A DNA stretch of 64,000 nucleotides from Hypericum androsaemum (Eukaryota > Streptophyta > Magnoliopsida > Malpighiales > Hypericaceae), in NCBI GenBank assembly GCA_963995505.1, contig OZ023190.1:4048516-4112515 (forward strand), given 5' to 3'. The notes under the pieces were generated by a model that saw only the letters and a program-made list of their open reading frames with translations, searched no databases and was not told the DNA's origin. Below are positions 23,600 to 32,446 of this stretch, one piece after another (positions within the stretch are counted from its first letter, which is position 1; each line of letters opens with the position of its first letter). Position numbers and translations under genes: made by a program.

Positions 23600-25124
23600 T
23601 GATGAGTGCAGAAACACTCATTCCTTGTGTATGTTTTAGTATTAATTTTCTATTGTTTCTTGTATGTTTGTTCGTTATTTGACATCATTGTCTCGTATTA
23701 TGTGTTATGTTCGTTTTAGTATAGTCTTGTGATTTTTATTGTGATTCTTTCTTGATAGGAGTCTTGGTACGGTCATGGTGGACGTTCGTGTGCCGAGGGA
23801 CGCGTCATAGGCGATCGGATCAGCCGGGACGATTGGCGTGTTGCGAGACCCAAGAGAGCGTAGAGCAAAACTGACCCCTTGCGACTCAAATGACGATAAC
23901 TTTCTCATCTGAAGTCCAATAGAGGCAAGCAAGGTAGCGTTGGAAAGAAGACATCCGGAGCTACAACTTTGTCTTCATGGACTTCTTCAAATTCGGAGTC
24001 CAAGTGGGAGGAATATCGCGTCCAAAGTTGACATTCGAATCTGCCAATAAATCTGACGAGTGGGCCGAATTTTAGGATGTGTTTTGGGCCCATTTTTGGG
24101 CATGAATAGTGAATTTCGTGGCTGGCACTTCCTAGCCAAAAACTTGTATAAATACCTTCCTTTGATTCCCTTAGGAGACAACTTAGACATTAGTGCTCCA
24201 CTTTCATGTATTGAAGGATTTGTGTTCCACTTTCTCTCCCACCAACACCTCCACTATTGACTCTTTTCCACCTTCCTTCTTCCTTCCAAGAAAAACGTGG
24301 GTCACCATTGGAGGGGAGTTAAGCCATTGTTGAAGCTTGTGTAGGGAACTTAAAGGAAGAATATTGGATGCTTGAAGACCATCTTGAGCTTTCTCTTACT
24401 CTCTCTTTTAATGTTCTTGCTTTGCTTGCTTTATTCAATGGATGTGTTGAGATGCTTGTTGAATATGAGTGAGTAGTGGATTAGTGAGTTTGGTGCCTTG
24501 ATGGCACCTACTTAGCCAATGGTTTTGTGGGGTTAATATGTTAAGGTTTATGAACTAGTTAATGAGTTTATTGCTTAATCTAGCTTGATCACCTTGATTA
24601 TGAACTAAGTTAATGTTAATCGCCGAGAGGGGTTAGGATTAACGGACCATTTAACTAGTTGAGTAGGAACCTATTGATGAGAGATCACCTTAGGCAACTA
24701 TTTGTCCTAAGGATGGTAAGTATAGTTGGTGATTAGTTAGATTAGATGGCTAATTTGTCGCGAGAGCGTGGTTAGTTCATCTAAGTCTAGTTAAGAATCG
24801 ATTTAGACTAATTTGTCGCGAGAGCGTTGATTAGTTGTATTCGAAACATCCGGACCATAACACGAACTTAATAAACCCCATATGCCATTTGGTTAATTAG
24901 GTTGTCATTGGTACCAAGCTCACTCTTGTTTTAAGTGTTTTAACCTTCTCCTTCCTTAGTTGTAATTTTACTTCAAGTTGCATAGAGTGTTTGGAATCGA
25001 CAACTCCATTTCTTATAGTCCTAAACTAGTGGTTGAGTCATATTCGTGGCCTAGCTTAGTCCTCGTGGGACGACAATCCCGTACTTACTCATTATTGCAA
25101 GAGGGGTTAAAATCCTTCCTTTCA
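23600..25124 (+). repeat. 3' LTR of the Athila-like element
   Basis: 1525 bp, the same length as the 5' LTR, with about 11 substitutions and no indel noticed. It is followed by the AGATT target duplication at 25125-25129. Confidence 0.95.
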
Positions 25125-25749
25125 AGATTCCCACCATTTATCCAGCTGTCATAGGCAGAAGCAAATACATGCACTACTTAAAATTGATCCTATGATCACT
25201 AATTTTTTTAAAGTTTATTTTGATTATATAAATATTGGATATAATCTTCAGATAATGTAGTGTAGTAATGAAAAGCCTGACAATAAAAGTTTAGCTTAAG
25301 TAATCTTTTGTTACCTATAAATTGTTCTATGTATGAATTAAAACCCGGAATTTCGTCCATTTATTTACTAAGATACTAAGTTTTTTAGTATCAAGAGTGG
25401 GTCTTCTCTATAAGAAACTAAGCTAATTTTTCATGTCATGTATTAGGCATTCTTATCTAATTAGTGGAAAGTTATGAAGCCATGTTCTAATATAATACCA
25501 GAAATATAGAAGGATGAAAACGAGCTAGATATTAAATATTGCATTGTCATTTCACTAGCTGTGTAACCATCAAGACCTCCAACATAATTTGTCACGCTAA
25601 CAAAATTTTCAATGTTGAAGTTTTATTAATCTATATCGTATCATTAATGACGGTCTGATCACCATAAAATTATTCGAAGCACATCAAATAAGCTACTTAT
25701 TTAAGCAATCTGCTCCTAGTCTTATTTGCTATGGACCACTAACTTTCTT

Positions 25750-25974
25750 CTAATCATCCTCCTCCTCCTCGTCCTCCTCTTCCTCCTCATTGCTGGCCTG
25801 GGAGGACTCTCCTTGACCATCGCCGCTCGGGAGCTGATCACCATTGTCTTCATCGTCACCAGAATCTTTGCATTTGGAGATGATGACGCAGACGAAGATG
25901 ATTAGGACGATAACGATTGCGATGATGACGGCGATTGTCTCGATAGGTATCTCCTTCGACATGACGACGACCAT
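25750..25974 (-). CDS. Small single-pass membrane protein with acidic tail (family unit 3)
   Basis: I do not recognise a named family. It is one exon of 74 residues; a second ATG at 25962 gives 70 residues and aligns better with the start of the 45-kb relative. After a short N-terminus (MSKEIPIE) comes one strongly hydrophobic helix of about 22 residues (TIAVIIAIVIVLIIFVCVII), then SKCKDS, then a hydrophilic acidic tail ending in a Glu/Asp run. The tail segment DSGDDEDNGDQLP...GESS closely matches DSDDDEDGDQPP...GEESS of the 45-kb protein, and the 3' flank matches unit 1, yet the beta-rich core of those relatives is replaced by the membrane helix. A TATA box lies about 125 bp upstream. Confidence 0.5.
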   Translation of the reverse strand: MVVVMSKEIPIETIAVIIAIVIVLIIFVCVIISKCKDSGDDEDNGDQLPSGDGQGESSQASNEEEEEDEEEEDD

Positions 25975-26098
25975 AATTACAATGATGATCTTGTCTTAGC
26001 TACGTGTGTGCTCCTTCTATTTGGATGTAATCTCTCCTGGGTTTTATAGCTAGTGGTAGAATAATTTGCAAAGTATAATTTTAAAATGCCATAGACCT

Positions 26099-26108
26099 GT
26101 ATATATAG
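26099..26108 (-). promoter_or_regulatory. TATA box of unit-3 gene
   Basis: Plus-strand GTATATATAGAG within 'gacctgtatatatagagaaaa', the same context as before the unit-1 gene. Read on the minus strand it precedes the ATG by about 125 bp. Confidence 0.5.
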
Positions 26109-27374
26109 AGAAAACGTGGGATTGTATTTTGTATATTAGAATATGTTTACTTAAACCTTGCACTAACTCATTATAGTATACATCACATCAAAGAAATTAA
26201 AGCTCTTATTACAGGTTGGATGAAAAAAATAAAACTCTAAAGCAATTCCAAGTATAGCAATGCACAAGAAACCAATTGTCATAGTCCATACGAGGAACTC
26301 TTACTGGTCATCACAATTAATATCACATCAAGGCATAAAAACTTAACTCATTTATGCACCAAGACACTTAGATCAATTGATAAATAAATTGTTCCGGTTC
26401 AAGTAAGATTTTAAGTTTGAGCTATTGAGAACACAACAATATTCAAACTGTTAGGACAATTTTGTTACTTTTTAAAGATCATATCGAGTTCGAATTTATT
26501 TAGTTAGCCATAGACGTAGGCGTTGAAAAAACTTAAAACTATTCGTGTAACAACCTCTTTTATGAGGGACAGTTGCATCATAGAATTAAAACAACTAAAA
26601 CAAGGACCGTAAAATAAGAGATGAGAAGCATTATTCCAACTAAGAGTGAACATATGATCCGATATTTAATATACGAAAAAAAATTTGGATTTAGATTTTG
26701 ATAATTTTATATCCGGATTCAGATTATCCAAAAAATTTAATTTTGATTCAGATAGCAAACTTCTTTGATAAGTAAATTTTTGCTGTGAACACGATTTGAA
26801 CTCTTATCACTCACCACCCCAACCTTCCCTTAGATAGTGTGCCATTCAAATATTTGACATATCGAAGCGAATCCCTAATTAGATTCTAACAATCAGTTTA
26901 ATCTGCTTGATACTCTAGCCAACGCCGGGGTATTTATTTATTAATAAACATTTACCTTTGAAAAATTATAGTCTATCAAACCAAAATTTGCACGGATTTT
27001 AATTTCGCCAATGAACAATGAATGAGTGTAAAGAGATTAATCCGCTCTCATACCATATTAGAATTTTCATATCCAACAAAAAAAAATTATAAATCAATAT
27101 ATTTGTGAATTTCCAACACTTAAATGCACCCACAATTAGCCATGAAATAATTTCAACCACATCAATAACTGTACATCATAAGAACAACTTTTAAATAAAA
27201 CAAAATATAGAATCAGGGACATTTAATTCAATTAAAACTCAAAGCAACCCGAGATAATACCCACCATTTATCCAATTGTTCTAGGCAGTAGCAAATTCGT
27301 GCACCTACTTTAATTCGGTGAAATTGCAAACTGTGATCTTGGGTCTTTGCAGCTAGTTCTTGGTCATGTATTAG

Positions 27375-27416
27375 GATTTCTACTAGTGCAAGCTCATCTC
27401 AGGGAAGTCTCAGTAC
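27375..27416 (+). pseudogene. Exon fragment related to the Ser/His-rich gene
   Basis: ACTAGTGCAAGCTCATCTCA...GGAAGTCTCAGTA aligns with 34787-34825, encoding TSASSSRGSLGN, with only a few differences. In the intact gene this segment lies directly before the piece found at 11694-11755. The fragment has no usable frame context. Confidence 0.55.
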
Positions 27417-27424
27417 TATTGGTT

Positions 27425-27480
27425 ACGAGAAACACAACACACGGGATTTCCAAGTAAATCTCGTGTGTTGTGTTTTTCGT
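27425..27480. other. 25-bp-stem hairpin
   Basis: Left arm 27425-27449 (ACGAGAAACACAACACACGG...) and right arm 27456-27480 (AAATCTCGTGTGTTGTG...) pair over 25 bases around the 6-base loop CCAAGT. There are two mismatches in DNA, both G-U wobbles if the plus strand is transcribed. It lies just beyond the stop codon of the minus-strand E2 gene, so it may fall in its 3' UTR or act at its 3' end. Confidence 0.8.
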
Positions 27481-27562
27481 TTCGATCTATTTTCTCAACA
27501 TGATTCATCTCTTGCAGGAAAAGAATCCTACCTACTATATCTGCAGACCCTTATTTGCTAGT

Positions 27563-30375
27563 CTAGTCAGTAACCCGAAACTGCTCACACTCAATTGAAC
27601 AAAATTGAGTGAAGTTCTTAATAAGAGTATTTATCATCTTCTTAACGTTTGCTCTAAACTCAGCGGAGGCGCTCTTCTCCACTCCATCCAGTAGAGCAAC
27701 TCCTTCTACAACTGCAAAGGAGGAGCCTACTTTAGCACCATCTGCATAAGCTCTGCAGGCGACTAGTATGTCGGACGCACGTTCTCGAAAATGGCCAAGG
27801 ACCAAATCTTCAAAGTGCTGCAATGAGTAAAACCCTGGAGTCAGAGACAGACGAACAAAATGCACAGCAAACAAATTCCTCATCCACGATATACCTTAGG
27901 TGGTCTTCTCATGGTGTACACCATTGCCTTTAAGGACATAACAAAAGCCTCCTCGTTGTACTTAGCCGACATTTTCTTCCCACGTTCCCCTTTGAATGAC
28001 TCATCATCAAACCCAGGCTCGTTATAGACGGGTTCTTTATTGAGAACGAGGGCTTGGATAGAGACCAAAACTTGTAGCATAGTTGATTTACTCGGGATCC
28101 AATTCTCATTCGTCTGTCGACCGCTATAGGTACCCAATAGACTAAGGCAAACTTTGCAACATTCATACAAATTGGGATTTAATCGCAAGCCACGTGAGTA
28201 ATAGTAGACCATCTGGCAGAAGAAATTCTCACAATGAGGAGGACATGACAAACATTAACAGTCAAAGCAACTTGAAAGTACAAACCAGTGGAACTTCAGG
28301 ATATGTAGGGGGGAAGACACAGTCAAAGACAAAGAGGCCGTCATGGTAGGGGGTTCCAGAAGGTCCTACGATAACGGCCCTCAAAAGATCCATCCTTGTC
28401 TCACAAACACGGACGAAGATTGTGCCTGAGATAAAGAGCGAAAGAAAGTGAATTTTCTTTGCCCACGTCTTCGGAGGCTATCAATCAAGAAAATGATAAA
28501 GGCTCATAATAGAAAAGGGGAGAGGTAGGACCAGAATCTTTAACATACCTTGTGCTAAGAGAATTCCATGCCGCTATAGTTGTGATCTGAAATATCTTCA
28601 ACCACATCGAATAGTTTGAAATTCTTAAATCTTCCCATTGCATCTTTTGCTTCAGCTTCTTTATCAATCCCATGATTAGGCAGAGCAGGAAAAGCTGAGC
28701 TGCTAGCACCCGCAAAAGTCAAATTTTCTGAGAACTGGGACGTAGTAATCACCTTCTCTGTAGTTTCTGCTAGATATGGGGCACTAGCCTTCCCCTTGCT
28801 ATCCAAAAGCCAAGGAACTTCCACCTCTACTCCGGTAGGAAGATCGACGTTGTCAAACTGGGATTGGTAAGCCGTATAGTCATCTTCAGACATGTACTCG
28901 TCCATACAATCATCACCGTCATCATCATCGCCAACATTGTCATCATCAATATATGACAAGTCAGACTTGGAGCTTCCCATGTTATCCTGAGCATGAAAAG
29001 TATACATAAAACAACAAGATAACCAAATAAACACACCAATGCAGAAAATGTGTCAGGACTTCAATGACTCTGCGTCGATGCCAAAGGGCATTTAGCCTAA
29101 CAACACAAGGCGTTGATGTATTCGGGGAGGACCAGGGTTCAAGCGCGATAATTATATTAATGGTGTAAAATTTTACCTTTAACAAAAAAAAAAACTCTGG
29201 ATCGATCAGTGACTTAGAGAACTCTACAGCACACAAAATCGTTACGACAGAGAAACCGAACACTGAAATTAGAACGAGTGAATCTAACCACAAATCGCGA
29301 GCCTGCAATTGAAAACTCGCGAAATCATATCGCGCCCCAATTAGAAGCTGTGTTTGAGATAGAATTTCACCCCAGCCTACATGCAAATTACCAACAAACT
29401 CCACCTAAAACCCTTCCTCTTCCTCTTCCTCATCCCCTTCCCCTTCCCTAAACAAGGCCTAATCCCAGTAACCGACCAGCGGTCAAAAATTCTGAAAAAG
29501 AACACATCGTTGTCAACATTCGCCCTCTCTTCTTTATTTCAAACTCGAAAACAAGAAGAACCACAGAAAGGAGTACTGTAAGGAACTAGGGACTATAATG
29601 ATAATAGGAAATAGTGGCAGTGACTATTTTGTAATAGGCTAAATTATAAGTAGTAGATGAGTAGTGATTGATCAACCCCGATTCTAAAAGAACCATCGCA
29701 AACACGAAACGACAACGAAAAGATCAAACTGCATCAAATTGGGGCTGTTGCGTTTTAATTTTTAGTTCAAGGGGAGGGAACTAACTCCCTCAACTGTTCG
29801 AACTTCCAAGAGGAAGCAAAAGCAAGCCAATTTTTTTAAAAAAAATCCCCAATTTTTTGAAACCCTAATTTAATTTCGAAATTTAGAATACCTGCAATGG
29901 AAACTCGCCTCGGACTTGGGAGAGAGGCCAGCGGTGTGGTGGTGTCTGTTGTTTTTGTTAAGTGTGGCCGTGGTGTGTGGACTGGACCGGAGAGAGAATG
30001 TCGAGAGAACAGAGCGAGAAACTGTTAGCTTTGTAATTTGCTTATATAGGAGGCAAATTTCCAGTTCGGTCCGGGTTTTTCCAGTTTTGCGCGAAAAGAC
30101 CCGGAAACCGGATTTCTTAAATAATCAGGACCGAACTGGACTGTTTCCCTCTTTGGTTTGGTCTGACCCGGTCCGATTTGTTTTGTTCGGTTTAACAGTT
30201 TTCGGTTTATTTGCTCACCCCTAGCTCTTCCTCCTTTTCTAGTTCTCCCCGATTCTATCAACCCTAATTTCCAATTAGGTTCTTGACAAAGTACCTCGTG
30301 CTTGAGGTGATCGGCGACGGCGGGAGCCACCGGAGACACCTTCAAGGCGGTTTCGTCGTCCGTACAGATATCCAT
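27563..30375 (-). CDS. PFU/UBC25-type ubiquitin-conjugating E2, with an in-frame stop (possibly pseudogene)
   Basis: Family role: large plant E2 enzymes (UBC23-26, including PHO2) that pass ubiquitin from a catalytic cysteine. A phase-consistent model has exons 30295-30375, 28549-28986, 28286-28477, 27895-28212 and 27563-27817, all multiples of three. The N-terminus is acidic and contains QFDNVDLPTGVE and the FKLFDVVEDISDHNY segment typical of the group. The UBC core has RMDLLRAVIVGPSGTPYHDG, RLNPNLYECCKVCLSLL (catalytic Cys in KVCLSLL) and KSTMLQVLVSIQALVLN. Oddities: a TAG at 28555-28557 lies two codons before the exon-2 donor; the first UBC helix, normally WAKKIQxEWxxLExxLP, is reduced to WAKKIH plus seven unrelated residues; YECGK is YECCK. 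The first exon is the least certain part. It may be a decaying copy. Confidence 0.6.
29073..29193 (+). mobile_element. tRNA-derived SINE, copy 2
   Basis: Plus-strand copy inside the proposed first intron of the E2 gene. It has 'tagcctaacaacacaaggcg' (box-A-like), GGGTTCAAGC (box-B-like), GGTGTAAAATTTTACCTTT and an 11-base A-run. ACTCTG flanks both sides (29067-29072 and 29194-29199) as a short or partly eroded target duplication. Confidence 0.65.
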
Positions 30376-30606
30376 GCCGCCGGAAGACTTGACGAGGAAG
30401 GAATTGTTTGTTGGTCACAAACTCGGAACTTCAAGATTGTAAATTCATTATGAGTGATTAGATCAGTTATATATACAAAACGGCAGCTACCTAATAAATT
30501 ACGAATTTAATACTTATAAATATATATTTTGTAACATATTTAGAATACATTTATAATTATTTGATATTTTAATACTAAATATAATTAATAATATATATTT
30601 TATTAG

Positions 30607-31571
30607 AATAAAAGTCACATAGTCCCCTCTACATTTTTTACAAGTATAATTAGCCCCCTCTACTAAAATTTGGGCCATTTATCACCTTGTACACCGTACA
30701 AAATAGCACAAATTATCCCCTTGGAGATTATTTTCTGGTGACTAGAGATACATTATCGCCGTTGGGAGTCCGAGTCAGCATTTACTTAAAAAAATTCAAT
30801 TAACCAAATTGCTGACTTGGTAAAGAAACTAAAACTTGATAATTTTTATAATACCGCCTGCATAGGCCTCCTTTGTTATCAAAGAGGCGAAGCAAGCTCA
30901 AATCTTCCCTTGAAATGGACAGTCTTGGTCACTCACTTAGATGTTGTGCTTTACCAGCAAGAAACAATCACATTACAAGAATATAGTTTGGTTGTATATT
31001 TCCAGAACAGAGTGGTCTGACAGATGCAACAAACAAAATTCTGCAGATTATAATTTATACCCAGCTTATATGAAGATGAACCCACAACCAAACTCTTTCG
31101 AGGATATGGGTATGATATTTGTTTAGGATATAATTGTACTTTATTTTCGTATTTATATATTGGGACTTGCCCCTCTGTTAAAAAAAAATTAATCCACAGC
31201 CTCGTATTATCGTTCTTCAAAAAGGCTTCTTGATTTTTTTTTGGCTTCTTGATGCACTACTACCTGTTTAATCATACGAGATAAGGATTAGGCTCGGCAC
31301 AATAACCGTGTCTAATCACGGAAACTGAAATCAAGAAGTGCAAAGCATAACGATTTTTACCAAGTCAACTGATTTTTTGACGGCGATGTGAGCTAATCAC
31401 GAAAACTGAAATTAAAAAAAAAACTGATTTTTTTTAAGTTAATGTAACTTGAACTCCACATTGGCAGTTGTGCTGTTTTGTAAGGTACAAGATGTAAAAT
31501 GGCCCAAATTTTAGTAGAGGGGGATAATTATACTTGTTAAAAATATAGAGGACTTATGTGACCTTTATTTT
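30607..31571. mobile_element. Non-autonomous TIR element A
   Basis: About 100-bp terminal inverted repeats: left AATAAAAGTCACATAGTCCC... to about 30712, right from about 31469 ending ...GTGACCTTTATTTT. Shared inner text includes GACTAAAATTTGGGCCAT-like sequence (TACTAAAATTTGGGCCATTT on the left). No transposase is seen; the 750-bp middle has no recognisable gene. I could not define a target duplication. Long arms of this kind fit a Mutator-like or similar MITE-type element. Confidence 0.7.
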
Positions 31572-31647
31572 AAAAAAAATTACTAATCAATATCTTTACT
31601 AACCAATTATTTAAAAACGAATCGGACTGAAGTATTTGAATAAAATA

Positions 31648-32446
31648 GACAAAAGGATCAAACAACACCTTCTACTTAACCAAAAATACAATTATTACTT
31701 TGTACTTAAAATTGGATCACTTAGCATCTTATACTTCTTAGAATAGGACAATAATACCTTTAATTAAATTTTTTGGTGTTTAGTGACACATCAACTATTC
31801 ACGTAAGTAAAGACTATCTACCTCATCTCATTGATTTATGAAATTAAAAAAAACCCTAATTCTCCCTCCCAAGCACCGTCGTCCTCCTCCGTCCTCTAAT
31901 TTCGATGGAACTGGGAAAATCGGAGTGCAGTTGTTTCCCAATCTTAAGATTACTAAGATTTTGGCCAAGAACATGTTAGAGGCTATTAATTTTATTGGCA
32001 ATGAATTTTGGGGCCTCTCTTCCAATGTCTTGAATAGTTTGAAGCAAACATTTTTGAACTTCTCGCAGACAACTAGTAAGGTTGCAGGTCCTATAGCGAT
32101 TATTACCGGAGCTTGATTGTCATTTCTCTGGCTAAATATGATGACTCAAACAGTTTAAGACTCTATACAGTTGGATGCTCCTTCAAAATCACCTTTAAGG
32201 AGGACTACTATGCTTTGGGAGGGAGGACTAGGTTTTTTTTAAAATGTAATAAGTCAATGAGATGAGGTGGATAGTCTTTACTTATGTGGATCGTTAATGT
32301 ATCACTAAACCCCACAAAAATTAATTAAAAGTGTTAATTGTCCCATTTTGAGAAGTATAGGATGTTAAGTAACCCAATTTTAAGTACAAGGTAATAATTA
32401 TAATTTTTTTGTTAAATAGAAGGTATTATTTGATTTTTTGCCTACT
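31648..32446. mobile_element. Non-autonomous TIR element B (Pack-type)
   Basis: Terminal inverted repeats of about 200 bp: left from ACAAAAGGATCAAACAAC to about 31875, right from about 32215 ending in ATTTGATTTTTTGCC. Both arms share TACCTCATCTCATTGA, AAGTAAAGACTATC and TGTACTTAAAATTGG. Only about 340 bp lie between the arms, and these contain a protease-gene fragment. No transposase is present. The target duplication is not clear. Confidence 0.75.
31904..32115 (+). pseudogene. Captured fragment of a plastid site-2-protease-like (ARASP) gene
   Basis: The middle of TIR element B reads GTGKIGVQLFPN, KNMLEAINFIGNEFWGLS, NSLKQTFLNFSQ and KVAGPIAIITGA, then TGA. This matches, from memory, the PDZ/membrane junction of the chloroplast S2P-like protease ARASP (IGVQLSPN, EFWGLSxNVLDSLKQTF, SQxASKVSGPVAII). 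About 70 codons are open and uninterrupted. The zinc-binding HEXXH and the second catalytic motif are not included, so it cannot be an active protease. Confidence 0.6.

Larger units (their letters stand above)
12793..25124 (+). mobile_element. Athila-like Ty3/gypsy LTR retrotransposon, complete
   Basis: A 12,332-bp element with two 1525-bp LTRs, a tRNA-Asp primer-binding site, Gag-Pol, a third frame in the env position, and a purine-rich tract abutting the 3' LTR. I count about 11 substitutions between the LTRs (about 0.7%), so the insertion is recent; at a commonly used plant LTR rate of about 1.3e-8 per site per year this would be a few hundred thousand years. The tRNA-Asp primer, the DLGA protease site, the FMDD polymerase motif and the long third frame all point to the Athila/Tat branch. 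Gag-Pol has one in-frame stop, so this copy is probably not fully autonomous. Confidence 0.95.
9003..25370. repeat. Local tandem unit 2 (gene lost, interrupted by retroelements)
   Basis: The left part (9003-9405) matches the 3' flank of units 1 and 3. 'GACCACTAGCTAGTCTTCATGG' at about 9800 aligns with the text just past the unit-3 stop codon, but the coding sequence is absent. A promoter relic lies near 11790. The blocks at 12085-12400 and 12480-12792 match 8045-8350 and 8345-8590 of unit 1, and continue beyond the Athila insertion at 25125-25370. The unit is expanded by a SINE, a solo LTR (10146-11445) and the 12.3 kb Athila-like element. No host gene is present. Confidence 0.65.
25490..27320. 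repeat. Local tandem unit 3 (carries small membrane/acidic gene)
   Basis: Contains the 3'-flank block (25495-25745), a small gene (25750-25974), a TATA region (26099-26108), the 'ggcataaaaac' and 'gacagttgcatcat' blocks (26330-26640, matching 9845-10140), and a diverged copy of the 'acccaccatttatccaattgttctaggcag' block at about 27258-27300. Much of 25975-27320 is AT-rich and holds no other gene. A possible old SINE-like sequence lies at about 26362-26440 and is shared with unit 2. Confidence 0.6.

Noticed and set aside
29916..30224. Frames near the E2 promoter region
   Set aside because: They fall in the proposed first intron or upstream leader and match no family. The minus-strand first exon at 30295-30375 explains the only useful part.
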